Below, piece by piece: positions 8,863 to 16,185 of a DNA stretch of 64,000 nucleotides (positions are counted from its first letter, which is position 1; every line of letters starts with the position of its first letter). The notes under the pieces were generated by a model. That model searched no databases, had not been told where the DNA came from, and saw nothing but the letters and a program-made list of their open reading frames with translations. The translations under genes and the position numbers were made by a program. Source of the DNA: Lachnospiraceae bacterium. GTDB lineage: Bacteria; Bacillota; Clostridia; Lachnospirales; Lachnospiraceae. Location of the stretch: positions 186,001 to 250,000 of the forward strand of contig JAKSPO010000001.1 of assembly GCA_024404675.1 (NCBI GenBank). The letters run 5' to 3'.

Positions 8863-10779
8863 CTATTCCGAAAGCTCCTCCCACTCTGTCATTGCCTCCA
8901 AAAGAAGCTCTTCGAGGGAATTCTTCTCCTCGGAAAGACGGTTCAGCTCATAAGAGTTCGTGCAGTTTTCGGGAAGTGCCATCGCATCGTCAATTGCCTG
9001 AATTCGTGCCTCATAATCGGCAATATTCTGTTCAAGCTTATTGATACGGTTCTTCACCTTACGATCCTTGGCCTGTTCGGCCTTCTGGTCAATCCAGGAC
9101 TGCTTCGAGGCAGTAGGAGCGGCTTCCGTGGTAGGTACGACCTCCGCCTTTTGAAAGCCGAGTACAGCCTCCTTACGATCCTTCTGTTCAAGATAATCGT
9201 TATAGTTTCCGTCGTAGCTGACGATTGTTTCGTGCGTCAGATCAAGGATTCTTGTTGCTGTTTTATTGACGAAATAACGGTCATGGGATACATAGAGAAC
9301 CGTTCCTTCATAGCCGTTCAAGGCTTCCTCTAAGATCTCCTTACTGGTGATATCGAGATGGTTCGTCGGCTCATCGAGAAGGAGAAAGTTCGCATCGGAA
9401 AGCATCAGCTTTGCAAGAGAAAGTCGTCCGCGTTCACCGCCGCTTAAGGAAGGAATCGGTTTAAATACATCATCGCCTGTGAAGAGAAAGGAAGCGAGCG
9501 TATTACGAATCTCTGTGTTTGACATATTCGGATGTGCATCGCTGATCTCTTCAAAAACAGTATTTGATTCGTCGAAGTTCTGCTGCTCCTGGTCATAGTA
9601 ACCGATATATACCTTGGCACCTTCCTTTACGGTACCTGCGTCCATCGGAAGAAGGCCGCGAATAATCTTTAGCATGGTCGTCTTACCGGTTCCGTTCTCG
9701 CCAAGAAGGGCAACGCGTTCTCCTTTACGAATCAGAAAACTGATATCTTTAAAAAGCGGATTACCGGGAAATGCCTTCGCAAGTCCGATTACCGTAAGGA
9801 CATCCTTTCCGCTTTCGATGCAGGGCACAAGGCGAATTCGCATGCCCTGTTCCTCACTAAGGGGCTGCTCGACACGGTCAATCTTCGCAAGCATCTTCTC
9901 GCGGCTTTCGGCACGCTTGATGGATTTCTCACGGTTGAAGGAGCGTAGCTTTTCGATAACCTCCTCCTGGTGCTTGATTTCGCGCTGCTGATTGAGATAC
10001 TGTCGTCGTTCGGCCTCGCGAATCATTGCCTTCTTCTCGTAAAACTCATCATAGTTTCCGATATAGGTCATCGAGCGGTTGTGCTCAAGCTCCACGACAC
10101 GTCCGACGATGCGGTTCAGAAAATACCGGTCGTGGGAGACAATCAGAACAGAGCCCTTATACTGCGAAAGATACCCCTCAAGCCATGCGATGCTTTGCAT
10201 ATCGAGATGGTTCGTAGGCTCGTCGAGGATGATGAGGTCCGGGGAGGATAGTAACAGCTTACCGAGAGCGACACGCGTCTTCTGACCACCGGAAAGGTGA
10301 GCGACATTCTTCGTAAATTCTTCCTCGGTAAAGCCGAGACCCTTGATGATGCCGGTAACCTCAGAGCGAAGCGCATAACCGTTCTCCTGTTCAAAGGTAT
10401 GATTCAACCGTTCATACTCCTTATACGCGGCTTCGAGCGCCTCACCGTCCATATGCTTCATAGCTTCTTCGGTTTCCCGAAGCTTGGTTTCAATCTCTAC
10501 AAGATGCGCCTTCGCGGAAAGTACCTCATCGTAAATGGTTCGTTCGCACGAAAGCTCCTGGTGCTGCGAAAGATAGCCAACCGTTGTGGACTTGGCAATC
10601 GTTACCTCACCGGAATCGGCGGACAGTTCTCCTAAGATGATACGAAGAAGCGTCGTCTTGCCGGCACCGTTTCGTCCGATCAGAGCAACCTTGTCATGCT
10701 CATTCATCTGAAACGATACATTACTTAATACAACCTCTTCGCCAAAGGCTTTACATATATTGTTAACTGCTAAAATCAT
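8863..10779 (-). CDS. ABC-F family ATPase (YdiF/Uup-like)
   Basis: A 638-residue soluble tandem ABC ATPase without membrane segments, as in ribosome-associated ABC-F proteins. First cassette: Walker A GRNGAGKTT (residue 35), signature LSGGQKTRVALGKLL, Walker B LIILDEPTNHLD. An inter-domain linker rich in charged residues follows (REAERRQYLNQQREIKHQEE). Second cassette: GENGTGKTTML, LSGGERGRLSLAKLML, LLLDEPTNHLD. A C-terminal coiled coil (about 560-638) matches YdiF/Uup. Members act on ribosome stalling or peptide-bond geometry; some protect against antibiotics, but housekeeping YdiF is the better fit because no antibiotic-responsive leader is seen. Has its own minus-strand promoter. Confidence 0.88.
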   Translation of the reverse strand: MILAVNNICKAFGEEVVLSNVSFQMNEHDKVALIGRNGAGKTTLLRIILGELSADSGEVTIAKSTTVGYLSQHQELSCERTIYDEVLSAKAHLVEIETKLRETEEAMKHMDGEALEAAYKEYERLNHTFEQENGYALRSEVTGIIKGLGFTEEEFTKNVAHLSGGQKTRVALGKLLLSSPDLIILDEPTNHLDMQSIAWLEGYLSQYKGSVLIVSHDRYFLNRIVGRVVELEHNRSMTYIGNYDEFYEKKAMIREAERRQYLNQQREIKHQEEVIEKLRSFNREKSIKRAESREKMLAKIDRVEQPLSEEQGMRIRLVPCIESGKDVLTVIGLAKAFPGNPLFKDISFLIRKGERVALLGENGTGKTTMLKIIRGLLPMDAGTVKEGAKVYIGYYDQEQQNFDESNTVFEEISDAHPNMSNTEIRNTLASFLFTGDDVFKPIPSLSGGERGRLSLAKLMLSDANFLLLDEPTNHLDITSKEILEEALNGYEGTVLYVSHDRYFVNKTATRILDLTHETIVSYDGNYNDYLEQKDRKEAVLGFQKAEVVPTTEAAPTASKQSWIDQKAEQAKDRKVKNRINKLEQNIADYEARIQAIDDAMALPENCTNSYELNRLSEEKNSLEELLLEAMTEWEELSE

Positions 10780-10814
10780 AGTGATATCCTGTCTTTACAT
10801 AAAAATCCTTATTC

Positions 10815-10843
10815 ATTTTAACGGAAATATGCAAAAAATGCAA
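10815..10843 (-). promoter_or_regulatory. Promoter of the ABC-F gene
   Basis: Minus strand TTGCAT (10843-10838) and TAAAAT (10820-10815) at 17-base spacing, about 36 bases from the start codon. The short leader leaves no room for an attenuator. Confidence 0.65.
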
Positions 10844-10858
10844 CCTTAAAGGAATCTA

Positions 10859-10888
10859 TTGCGTAACATAGCGGGGATGCGTTATAAT
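10859..10888 (+). promoter_or_regulatory. Promoter of the nnr operon
   Basis: TTGCGT (10859-10864) and a perfect TATAAT (10883-10888), 18-base spacing. It overlaps possible upstream in-frame starts of nnr, which excludes them. Confidence 0.65.
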
Positions 10889-10924
10889 ACTATCGAATCT
10901 TATGAAACGGAAGGAGTATTCTTT

Positions 10925-12457
10925 ATGAACGAGCGATTTGGCGACCGTGTGGTAACAGCCCTTCAGATGAAGAATCTTGAGGCTGATTTTATTGAGAATC
11001 ATGGCATTCCTTCAATTCTATTGATGGAGCATGCTGCACTTTCCGTTTTCGCCATGGTAGAAGAAGGGCAGCGTGTGCTCCTTTTAGTCGGCTCCGGTAA
11101 GAACGGCGGTGATGCGGTTGCTGTCGGAAGGCTCCTTCTTGGAAGAGGAATCGCCTGCGATTTTATGACCTTTTACTCCGGCGACGGCTGTGAGGAACTT
11201 GTGGCGCAGTGGGAGCTCCTTCGTTCGTACGGCTATCCCTACGAGGTATATGATATCTTCGGCAAATGCCCGGATTTTATCAATTATGATGTTTTGATTG
11301 ACGGTATCTTTGGTATCGGATTGAATCGCGCAGTGAATGCAGATGTGTGTAAGCTTTTTGACCGCATAAATCGAATGGCCAATCGTCCGCGTGTCATTGC
11401 GGTAGATGTTCCCTCCGGTGTGAATGCAACGACCGGTCAGATTATGGAGGGAGCGCTTCGTGCGGATGTCACGGTTACATTTTCCTATCCGAAGACGGGA
11501 CTTTTACTATATCCCGGTAAGAAATATACCGGAAAGCTTAAAATTGTTGCAATCGGCTTACCGGAGAATGACGATATCCCCGAATATGTTACCTTTGATT
11601 CCTTAGCGGATTGCGAGATTCCAAGAAGAGAACCGGATGGGAACAAGGGAAGCTTCGGAAAGATTTCTTTGATTGCAGGCTGTGATTCGATGCCCGGTGC
11701 TGCGTCACTTTGCGCTAAGGCAATGTATCGAAGTGGTGCGGGACTTGTACGTGTAATCAGTACAGAGAAGGCGTTACAAACACTTCATGGATATTGCCCT
11801 GAGGCAATCGGGGTTACAAGAGAAGAGCTCATGGATGCTCCGGATCCGTTCTATGGTTTTGATCAGGTGATTGTTATCGGTCCCGGAATCGGAACGGACA
11901 GCGAAGCAGAGAGACTTGTGGACCTTGCGATTCAGTACGGTAGCAGACTGATTCTAGATGCCGATGCACTCAATATTCTTGCCAAGCGACTCGATAGAAT
12001 GAGTCAGGATACGGCAAGAAGACTTGCTCTTTTGAATGACTGGCTTCCGGAGTCGACGATTATTACGCCGCATCCCGGTGAGATGAGCAGGCTTTTGAAT
12101 GTTACGGTTTCGGAACTGAAGGAGGACCCGCTTCGCTTTACGAAGCTGATTCGTCAGTATTGCTCCTTCATCTGGATCTGGAAGGATTGCTGCTCGATTG
12201 TTGTCAGTGAGCGCGGATATTATCTGAATCAGAGTGGAAATGATGCGATGGGAACCGCGGGAAGCGGTGATGTGCTTGCAGGAATCTGCGGGGCATTTGC
12301 CGCAGGAGAATGGGGCATGGCACAGGCTGCAAGTGCAGCGGTATATGTACACGGACTTGCAGGCGATTATTGCAGAGAAACGCTTGGAAGCCACGGAACG
12401 ATGGCAGGCGATATCGCGAATGCAATCGGATATGTTTTAAAGGAACAGGAGCAGTAA
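10925..12457 (+). CDS. nnr: Bifunctional NAD(P)H-hydrate epimerase / ADP-dependent dehydratase
   Basis: A 510-residue two-domain repair enzyme; ATG chosen after CGGAAGGAG and downstream of the promoter. The N-terminal YjeF_N epimerase (about 1-210) shows VGSGKNGGDAV and AVDVPSGVNA. The C-terminal ribokinase-like dehydratase (about 225-505) shows NKGSFGKISLIAGC, DADALN, ITPHPGEMSRLL and AMGTAGSGDVLAG. It restores NADH and NADPH from their damaged hydrated forms using ADP. In the middle of the dehydratase half, a WKDCCSIVVSERG stretch occupies the place where the family usually has KG(A/P)xTxI; this is a variant, not a truncation. First gene of nnr-corC-like-rlmH, overlapping the next by one base. 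Confidence 0.9.
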   Translation: MNERFGDRVVTALQMKNLEADFIENHGIPSILLMEHAALSVFAMVEEGQRVLLLVGSGKNGGDAVAVGRLLLGRGIACDFMTFYSGDGCEELVAQWELLRSYGYPYEVYDIFGKCPDFINYDVLIDGIFGIGLNRAVNADVCKLFDRINRMANRPRVIAVDVPSGVNATTGQIMEGALRADVTVTFSYPKTGLLLYPGKKYTGKLKIVAIGLPENDDIPEYVTFDSLADCEIPRREPDGNKGSFGKISLIAGCDSMPGAASLCAKAMYRSGAGLVRVISTEKALQTLHGYCPEAIGVTREELMDAPDPFYGFDQVIVIGPGIGTDSEAERLVDLAIQYGSRLILDADALNILAKRLDRMSQDTARRLALLNDWLPESTIITPHPGEMSRLLNVTVSELKEDPLRFTKLIRQYCSFIWIWKDCCSIVVSERGYYLNQSGNDAMGTAGSGDVLAGICGAFAAGEWGMAQAASAAVYVHGLAGDYCRETLGSHGTMAGDIANAIGYVLKEQEQ

Positions 12458-13326
12458 TGGAAGAGAAGAACGGAAACGGTTTGCTTGCAAGACTTCGTTC
12501 GAAGCTGAATCGCAGTAAGAACGAGGAGAATACGGACGAAGAGATTCTTTCAATCGTAAATGATTATAAAAATCAGGGGGCGCTTGAGGAGGGCGAGGTC
12601 GAGATGATCTCGCATATTATGGAGTTTTCCGATACGCAGGCACGCGATATTATGACGCACAGAAGCCGTATGGATGCGATTTCTAAGGATACGACGATGG
12701 AGAAGGCGTTACATCATATGTTACATCGTAATTATACGCGTTACCCTCTGTTTGATACGACGAACGATAACATCATCGGCATCTTATACCTGAAGGATGT
12801 CATGCTTGCATACGTGGAAGGCGACCAGAATATGCCGCTTTCCGAGATTGCCAGAGCACCGTTCTGTGTTCCGGAGACGTTGCCGCTTGATGTTTTGTTT
12901 GATCAGATGCAGCGTAAGAAGATTCATATGGCAGTTGTAATCGACGAATACGGACAGACGTCCGGTATCGTATGTATGGAGGATATCTTAGAGGAAATCG
13001 TCGGCGATATTCAGGACGAATATGACAAGGAAGAGGTCAAAGCTAAGAAGAAGGGCGATGCTTTGTTTGTAAAGGGCAGCATGCCGTTAGAGGAGCTAAA
13101 GGAAAGGATTCCGTCTTTAGAGATTGCGGAGAATGATTCGAATAATTTCGAGACGCTTAACGGCCTTCTTACATCGCTTCTTGATCATATTCCCGCAGAC
13201 AACGAAAAGGCTGTCATTCCGTATGGCGGCTTCGTGTTCGATATTCTTTCGTGTAAGCATAAAATGGTCAACCAGGTGAAGATTACGCCTCTCAGAAAGG
13301 AGAGTAAGTCCCCGAAGGCGGACTGA
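12457..13326 (+). CDS. CBS-pair and CorC/HlyC-domain protein
   Basis: A 289-residue cytoplasmic protein whose ATG overlaps the nnr stop (TAATG). An acidic N-terminus is followed by two CBS domains (about 65-190: RDIMTHRSRMDAI, YTRYPLFDTTNDNIIGILYL, VVIDEYGQTSGIVCMEDILE). A transporter-associated CorC_HlyC domain follows (about 205-285). There is no DUF21 membrane part, so it resembles the soluble CorC/YbeX type rather than the membrane hemolysin-like exporters. Proposed roles are in divalent cation export or ribosome and cell-envelope homeostasis; the exact job is unknown. CBS domains typically sense adenosyl nucleotides. Confidence 0.85.
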   Translation: MEEKNGNGLLARLRSKLNRSKNEENTDEEILSIVNDYKNQGALEEGEVEMISHIMEFSDTQARDIMTHRSRMDAISKDTTMEKALHHMLHRNYTRYPLFDTTNDNIIGILYLKDVMLAYVEGDQNMPLSEIARAPFCVPETLPLDVLFDQMQRKKIHMAVVIDEYGQTSGIVCMEDILEEIVGDIQDEYDKEEVKAKKKGDALFVKGSMPLEELKERIPSLEIAENDSNNFETLNGLLTSLLDHIPADNEKAVIPYGGFVFDILSCKHKMVNQVKITPLRKESKSPKAD

Positions 13327-13334
13327 ATGAACTG

Positions 13335-13814
13335 ATGAGGATTTCTGTGATCTGTGTCGGCAAGATTAAGGAAGCATTTTATCGGGATGCGATTGCCGAG
13401 TACAGGAAACGATTGTCACGCTATGCGACGATGGAAATTGTGGAGCTTACTGACGAGAAGACAATCTACGGCGCTTCCGCCTCCGAGGAACGAAAGGTCA
13501 TTGACACCGAGGGGGAGCGGATTCTTAAGGTGCTTTCCGATGAAGCCTTTAAGATTGCGCTTTGTATTGATGGAAAGAAGCTTGATTCTGTCGCATTTTC
13601 CGAGAAAATCGAAAGCATTAAGCTTGGCGGCTACAGCCATATTCAGTTTATTATCGGCGGCTCGCTTGGGCTTTCGCCTGCGGTTGTTTCAAAGGCTGAT
13701 TTTAAGCTTAGCTTTTCGGATATGACATTTCCGCATCAGCTGATGCGTGTCATCCTTTTGGAGCAGGTCTATCGTGCTGCGAGGATTGCGTCCAATGAAC
13801 CGTATCATAAATAA
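13335..13814 (+). CDS. rlmH: 23S rRNA (pseudouridine1915-N3)-methyltransferase RlmH
   Basis: 159 residues, the standard length. SPOUT-fold methyltransferase acting on helix 69 of 23S rRNA in the 70S ribosome. Typical sequence: MRISVICVGKIKEAFYRDAI at the start, the SAM-binding knot FIIGGSLGLS, and the C-terminal LLEQVYRAARIASNEPYHK. The final codons, GAACCGTATCATAAATAA, match the region used as the attachment site by SCC elements in staphylococci, and a near copy occurs at 15340-15357. Third gene of the nnr operon; terminator at 13850. Confidence 0.95.
   Translation: MRISVICVGKIKEAFYRDAIAEYRKRLSRYATMEIVELTDEKTIYGASASEERKVIDTEGERILKVLSDEAFKIALCIDGKKLDSVAFSEKIESIKLGGYSHIQFIIGGSLGLSPAVVSKADFKLSFSDMTFPHQLMRVILLEQVYRAARIASNEPYHK
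13797..13814 (+). repeat. Left copy of rlmH-end direct repeat (putative att site)
   Basis: GAACCGTATCATAAATAA, the final five sense codons and stop of intact rlmH. It is followed at once by a short dyad, TGGATTT-CAA-AAATCCA (13815-13831); inverted repeats beside att are also a feature of SCC ends. Confidence 0.65.
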
Positions 13815-13849
13815 TGGATTTCAAAAATCCAACATATTGAAAAACAAGG

Positions 13850-13877
13850 AAAGGATGGCAGTTTTGTCATCCTTTTT
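13850..13877 (+). terminator. Terminator downstream of rlmH
   Basis: Eleven-pair stem AAAGGATGGCA / TGTCATCCTTT (one G-U) around GTTT, followed by TT. Located just inside the island. Confidence 0.75.
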
Positions 13878-14184
13878 ATGTTTGGTGCTGACATAGCCAG
13901 TATATACTGGCTATGTGACTTAAAGGTAGAAAAATCATTGAAGCATAGGTAGTGAGTATAGCAACGATATTGGTTAGAAAATCTACAGAATATGATACGC
14001 CTTTTTCTACAAAGTTAATCTTCTGTATACTACGTAAATTATTGCTGATTAACTTGAGAAATTCTCTATCTTCATCAAGCAGAAGTCGCACTAACTGTTC
14101 TCTATCTACAAGGATTTTGTTGCCAATTCTGAGTGTATGCACATGAAAGGTGACAAGCTTTCTAATTCTCTTTAACGATAACAT
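13876..14184 (-). CDS. Excisionase-like small DNA-binding protein, probably 5'-truncated
   Basis: 102 residues from the only available ATG. The first part, RKLVTFHVHTLRIGNKILVD followed by REQLVRLLL, looks like the recognition half of an excisionase/MerR-type winged HTH. The same frame continues upstream to 14268 without a start codon, and that extension (KPLYISIKDVQKDYLPM) reads as the missing first half of such a domain. The original start therefore seems lost. The C-terminal 60 residues are unrecognised and become hydrophobic. No ribosome binding site precedes the ATG. Its place inside the rlmH-flanked segment fits a decayed directionality factor. Degeneration is inferred. Confidence 0.45.
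   Translation of the reverse strand: MLSLKRIRKLVTFHVHTLRIGNKILVDREQLVRLLLDEDREFLKLISNNLRSIQKINFVEKGVSYSVDFLTNIVAILTTYASMIFLPLSHIASIYWLCQHQT
13891..13916. repeat. Perfect 26-bp palindrome
   Basis: Arms ACATAGCCAGTAT and ATACTGGCTATGT with no spacer. No T run follows on either strand, so it is not an ordinary terminator. It sits 77 bases from the left att-like repeat, inside the 3' end of the excisionase-like frame. Could be an operator, a recombination-protein site or a cruciform. Confidence 0.8.
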
Positions 14185-14301
14185 TGGTAAATAATCTTTT
14201 TGAACATCTTTGATACTGATATAAAGTGGTTTTTCAAAACTAATTTTTTGGTTAGATGGTACATTATGTCAAAAAGGATGTTACCCCCGATTTTAAAAGG
14301 C

Positions 14302-14330
14302 TTGACAAATACATTTTCAATAACTAATAT
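14302..14330 (+). promoter_or_regulatory. Promoter of the island lipoprotein gene
   Basis: Perfect TTGACA (14302-14307) and TAATAT (14325-14330), spacing 17. Confidence 0.75.
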
Positions 14331-14366
14331 TTAAAAAAGAAATATTCGGAAAGGGGTATATGCGTA

Positions 14367-14960
14367 ATGAAAAAATTAGTATTGCTTGTGATGTCACTTA
14401 TGATGGTAGTTGCTCTTTGCGCCTGCGGTGAGAAAGGCGAAACAGAATCGAAAACCCGGACAAAGGTAGAAAAATCGCAGAATGAAGTCGGCGACAATGA
14501 CGAAACAGAACCGAAAACCGAGACAAAGGAAGAAGAATCGCAGAATGAAGTCGGCGACAATGACCTGAATCAGCATATTGATAAGATTCATCCGGAGTTT
14601 GTTTCCCTCAAGGAGAATGCGAATACGGTATATCTTCGTTCCAATAAGGAAACAGACAAATCAACAATCTATGAGGAAACGATTTACAACAAAAAGGGCG
14701 ACATGGTTCTTGCGGACTATTTTAAGCGTGTCGAAGTGGTTGATGAGGCGAATGCCGATGCACAGGTTCAGGAATGGAAAGATATGCTGGACAGATTTGG
14801 CTTTGAATATGTATCGGTAGAATATGTTGACGGTAAAGTTGTAGTGGAATATTGCACCACAAATATCACAGGCATTCTCAGCATTGGTGTCATTCCCGAC
14901 ATCGAACAGGAAAAGAACCTGCGTGAGATGAGTGGCTCCGAGTGTCAGATTATTGAATAA
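14367..14960 (+). CDS. Small secreted lipoprotein of unknown function with duplicated acidic linker
   Basis: 197 residues. ATG at 14367 follows GGAAAGGGGTATATGCGTA; an ATG eight bases upstream is out of frame. Lipoprotein signal peptide with lipobox ALCAC (Cys at about residue 20). Residues 25-66 are two copies of a 21-residue charged spacer ending QNEVGDND, then a folded-looking domain of about 130 residues (HPEFVSLKENANTVYLRSN, YKVVVEYCTTN-like strands) that I do not recognise. Has its own promoter. It is the only clearly expressed-looking gene within the rlmH-flanked segment and may be its cargo. Confidence 0.75.
   Translation: MKKLVLLVMSLMMVVALCACGEKGETESKTRTKVEKSQNEVGDNDETEPKTETKEEESQNEVGDNDLNQHIDKIHPEFVSLKENANTVYLRSNKETDKSTIYEETIYNKKGDMVLADYFKRVEVVDEANADAQVQEWKDMLDRFGFEYVSVEYVDGKVVVEYCTTNITGILSIGVIPDIEQEKNLREMSGSECQIIE
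14439..14564 (+). repeat. Tandem 63-bp duplication in the lipoprotein gene
   Basis: Two adjacent 63-base units (14439-14501 and 14502-14564), differing at few positions; the last 27 bases of the units are identical. Encodes the repeated acidic spacer. Pattern suggests recent slippage or unequal exchange. Confidence 0.85.
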
Positions 14961-15050
14961 AAAAATAAGGAGTAAAAACCTACGTTGCCACATAAGCTAC
15001 GGATATAGATGGATTTGAAATAATTCCTCCAACACAGACTGATAAAGAAT

Positions 15051-15230
15051 ATGTTTGCTCGTAAGATTAAGAGAATCGATCCAGACACGAGAACACCAGA
15101 TAGCATGACCATAAAATTTAATAAGGTTCTTACTGATTACCTTTGTATAAACAATGAAGAGGAATCCCCAAAAGCTTCCTCTTTTTCTATTGTAAAATAC
15201 AAGGAATTCGTTTTTGATGTGGACCTGTAG
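15051..15230 (+). CDS. Unrecognised 59-residue ORF within the island
   Basis: ATG at 15051 to TAG at 15230: MFARKIKRIDPDTRTPDSM and on to YKEFVFDVDL. No clear ribosome binding site, no recognised family, no promoter. The phrase pattern looks like real protein rather than random frame, so it may be the tail of a decayed gene. The surrounding stretch 14961-15368 holds nothing else recognisable apart from the hairpin and repeat listed separately. Confidence 0.25.
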   Translation: MFARKIKRIDPDTRTPDSMTIKFNKVLTDYLCINNEEESPKASSFSIVKYKEFVFDVDL

Positions 15231-15274
15231 CTATAAAAAAATAGGTGGACTTAAAGCATATGATAGGGTAAAAT

Positions 15275-15314
15275 AAACTCTGTAGACAAGAATGATTTTT
15301 GTATACAGAGTTTT
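15275..15314 (+). terminator. Terminator-like hairpin at the right end of the island
   Basis: Stem AAACTCTGTA (15275-15284) / TACAGAGTTT (15304-15313), extended by ACAA / TTGT after one mismatch, nine-base loop, only four T residues at the end. Could be a weak terminator or a terminal inverted repeat. Confidence 0.5.
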
Positions 15315-15339
15315 CACAGTTACTTTGAATCGTTACGGC

Positions 15340-15357
15340 GAACCATACCATAAATAA
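15340..15357 (+). repeat. Right copy of rlmH-end direct repeat (putative att site)
   Basis: GAACCATACCATAAATAA, differing from the left copy at two positions. Read in frame with the preceding CGTTACGGC it encodes RYGEPYHK-stop. Similarity to RlmH stops upstream of this octapeptide, as expected for a recombination junction rather than a duplicated gene. Confidence 0.65.
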
Positions 15358-15368
15358 GGAGTACTGAA

Positions 15369-16130
15369 ATGTTTCGTCCCTGTATTGATATCCATAACGG
15401 AAAAGTAAAGCAGATTGTCGGTGGTTCCCTTCGTGATGCAGGTGATTCAGCTGAGGAGAATTTCATTTCCGAGCTTTCGGCGGCTGACTTTGCGAAAATG
15501 TATGCGCGTGACGGACTTACCGGCGGCCATATTATCCTTCTGAACGGAAAGGACAGTCCTTTTTATGAAGCGACGCGAGAGCAGGCATTTGCTGCACTTC
15601 GTGTCTATCCCGGGGGGCTTCAGGTTGGCGGAGGAGTGAATGAGGACAATGCGCCTGATTACCTGAAAGCAGGTGCAGGGCATGTAATTGTGACTTCATA
15701 TATCTTTCCGGATGGAGAGCTTTCCATGGAAAGAGTGAAAAGAATCAGTGAAGTTACGGGTCCCGAAAGGCTTGTAATCGATCTCAGCTGCAAAAAGGTT
15801 GGCAGAGATTATTATATTGTAACCAATCGCTGGCAGCATATTACTAAGACGAGGCTGAACCTTAGCCTTTTGAATCATCTGACGGATTATTGCGACGAGT
15901 TTCTGATTCATGGGGTAGATGTCGAGGGAATGCGAAAAGGCCCGGATACGGGGCTTATAAAGCTTCTTGCGCGGTATAAAGGGAAGAATGCCATCACCTA
16001 TGCGGGCGGCATCCACGCGCTTTCCGATGTGGAGATGATTCGTAACCTTTCTAAGGATAGATTACATTATACAATCGGCAGTGCGCTTTCTCTGTTCGGC
16101 GGTGACATCCCTTACGAAAAGCTTCTGTAA
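15369..16130 (+). CDS. hisA: Eukaryotic-type HisA (ProFAR isomerase)
   Basis: 253 residues, ATG after AAGGAGTACTGAA. A TIM barrel catalysing isomerisation of ProFAR to PRFAR in histidine biosynthesis. It matches the divergent eukaryotic/plant-type HisA subfamily: it opens MFRPCIDIHNGKVKQIVGGS, lacks the canonical bacterial AIDL(K/L)xGxxVRL pattern, and carries GLQVGGGVN, HGVDVEGM and AITYAGGIHAL phosphate-binding loops. Catalytic Asp candidates are Asp7 and the Asp of HGVDVEG. It stands outside any his operon, directly after the right rlmH-end repeat, suggesting it was once cotranscribed with rlmH. Subfamily assignment is from memory of its diagnostic segments. Confidence 0.82.
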   Translation: MFRPCIDIHNGKVKQIVGGSLRDAGDSAEENFISELSAADFAKMYARDGLTGGHIILLNGKDSPFYEATREQAFAALRVYPGGLQVGGGVNEDNAPDYLKAGAGHVIVTSYIFPDGELSMERVKRISEVTGPERLVIDLSCKKVGRDYYIVTNRWQHITKTRLNLSLLNHLTDYCDEFLIHGVDVEGMRKGPDTGLIKLLARYKGKNAITYAGGIHALSDVEMIRNLSKDRLHYTIGSALSLFGGDIPYEKLL

Positions 16131-16152
16131 AAATAGTTTAAAAGAGTATGAA

Positions 16153-16180
16153 AAAGCTCCCCGTTTGGGGAGCTTTTGGT
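16153..16180 (+). terminator. Bidirectional terminator between hisA and the convergent gene
   Basis: Stem AAAGCTCCCC / GGGGAGCTTT with loop GTTT, T-rich on the right and A-rich on the left, so it can serve both strands. Confidence 0.85.
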
Positions 16181-16185
16181 TTTGA

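Larger units (their letters stand above)
13797..15357. mobile_element. SCC-like remnant island bounded by rlmH 3'-end repeats
   Basis: The last 18 bases of rlmH (13797-13814) recur at 15340-15357 with 16 of 18 matching. The right copy reads in frame as GEPYHK-stop, the usual clostridial RlmH C-terminus. It is followed directly by the GGAG ribosome binding site of hisA, as though rlmH and hisA were once adjacent. In between lie an excisionase-like fragment, a lipoprotein gene, a small unknown ORF, a perfect 26-bp palindrome and low-coding AT-rich DNA. No recombinase gene is present, so this is a remnant or a non-autonomous element. Direct repeats and content are seen; the SCC-type origin is inferred. 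Confidence 0.6.

Noticed and set aside
8831..10640. Plus-strand frames opposite the ABC-F gene
   Set aside because: No domains, no ribosome binding sites, and the minus-strand gene shows complete ABC-F motifs.
10780..10858. Antibiotic-responsive attenuator upstream of the ABC-F gene
   Set aside because: The leader after the predicted start is too short and has no leader peptide or terminator hairpin.
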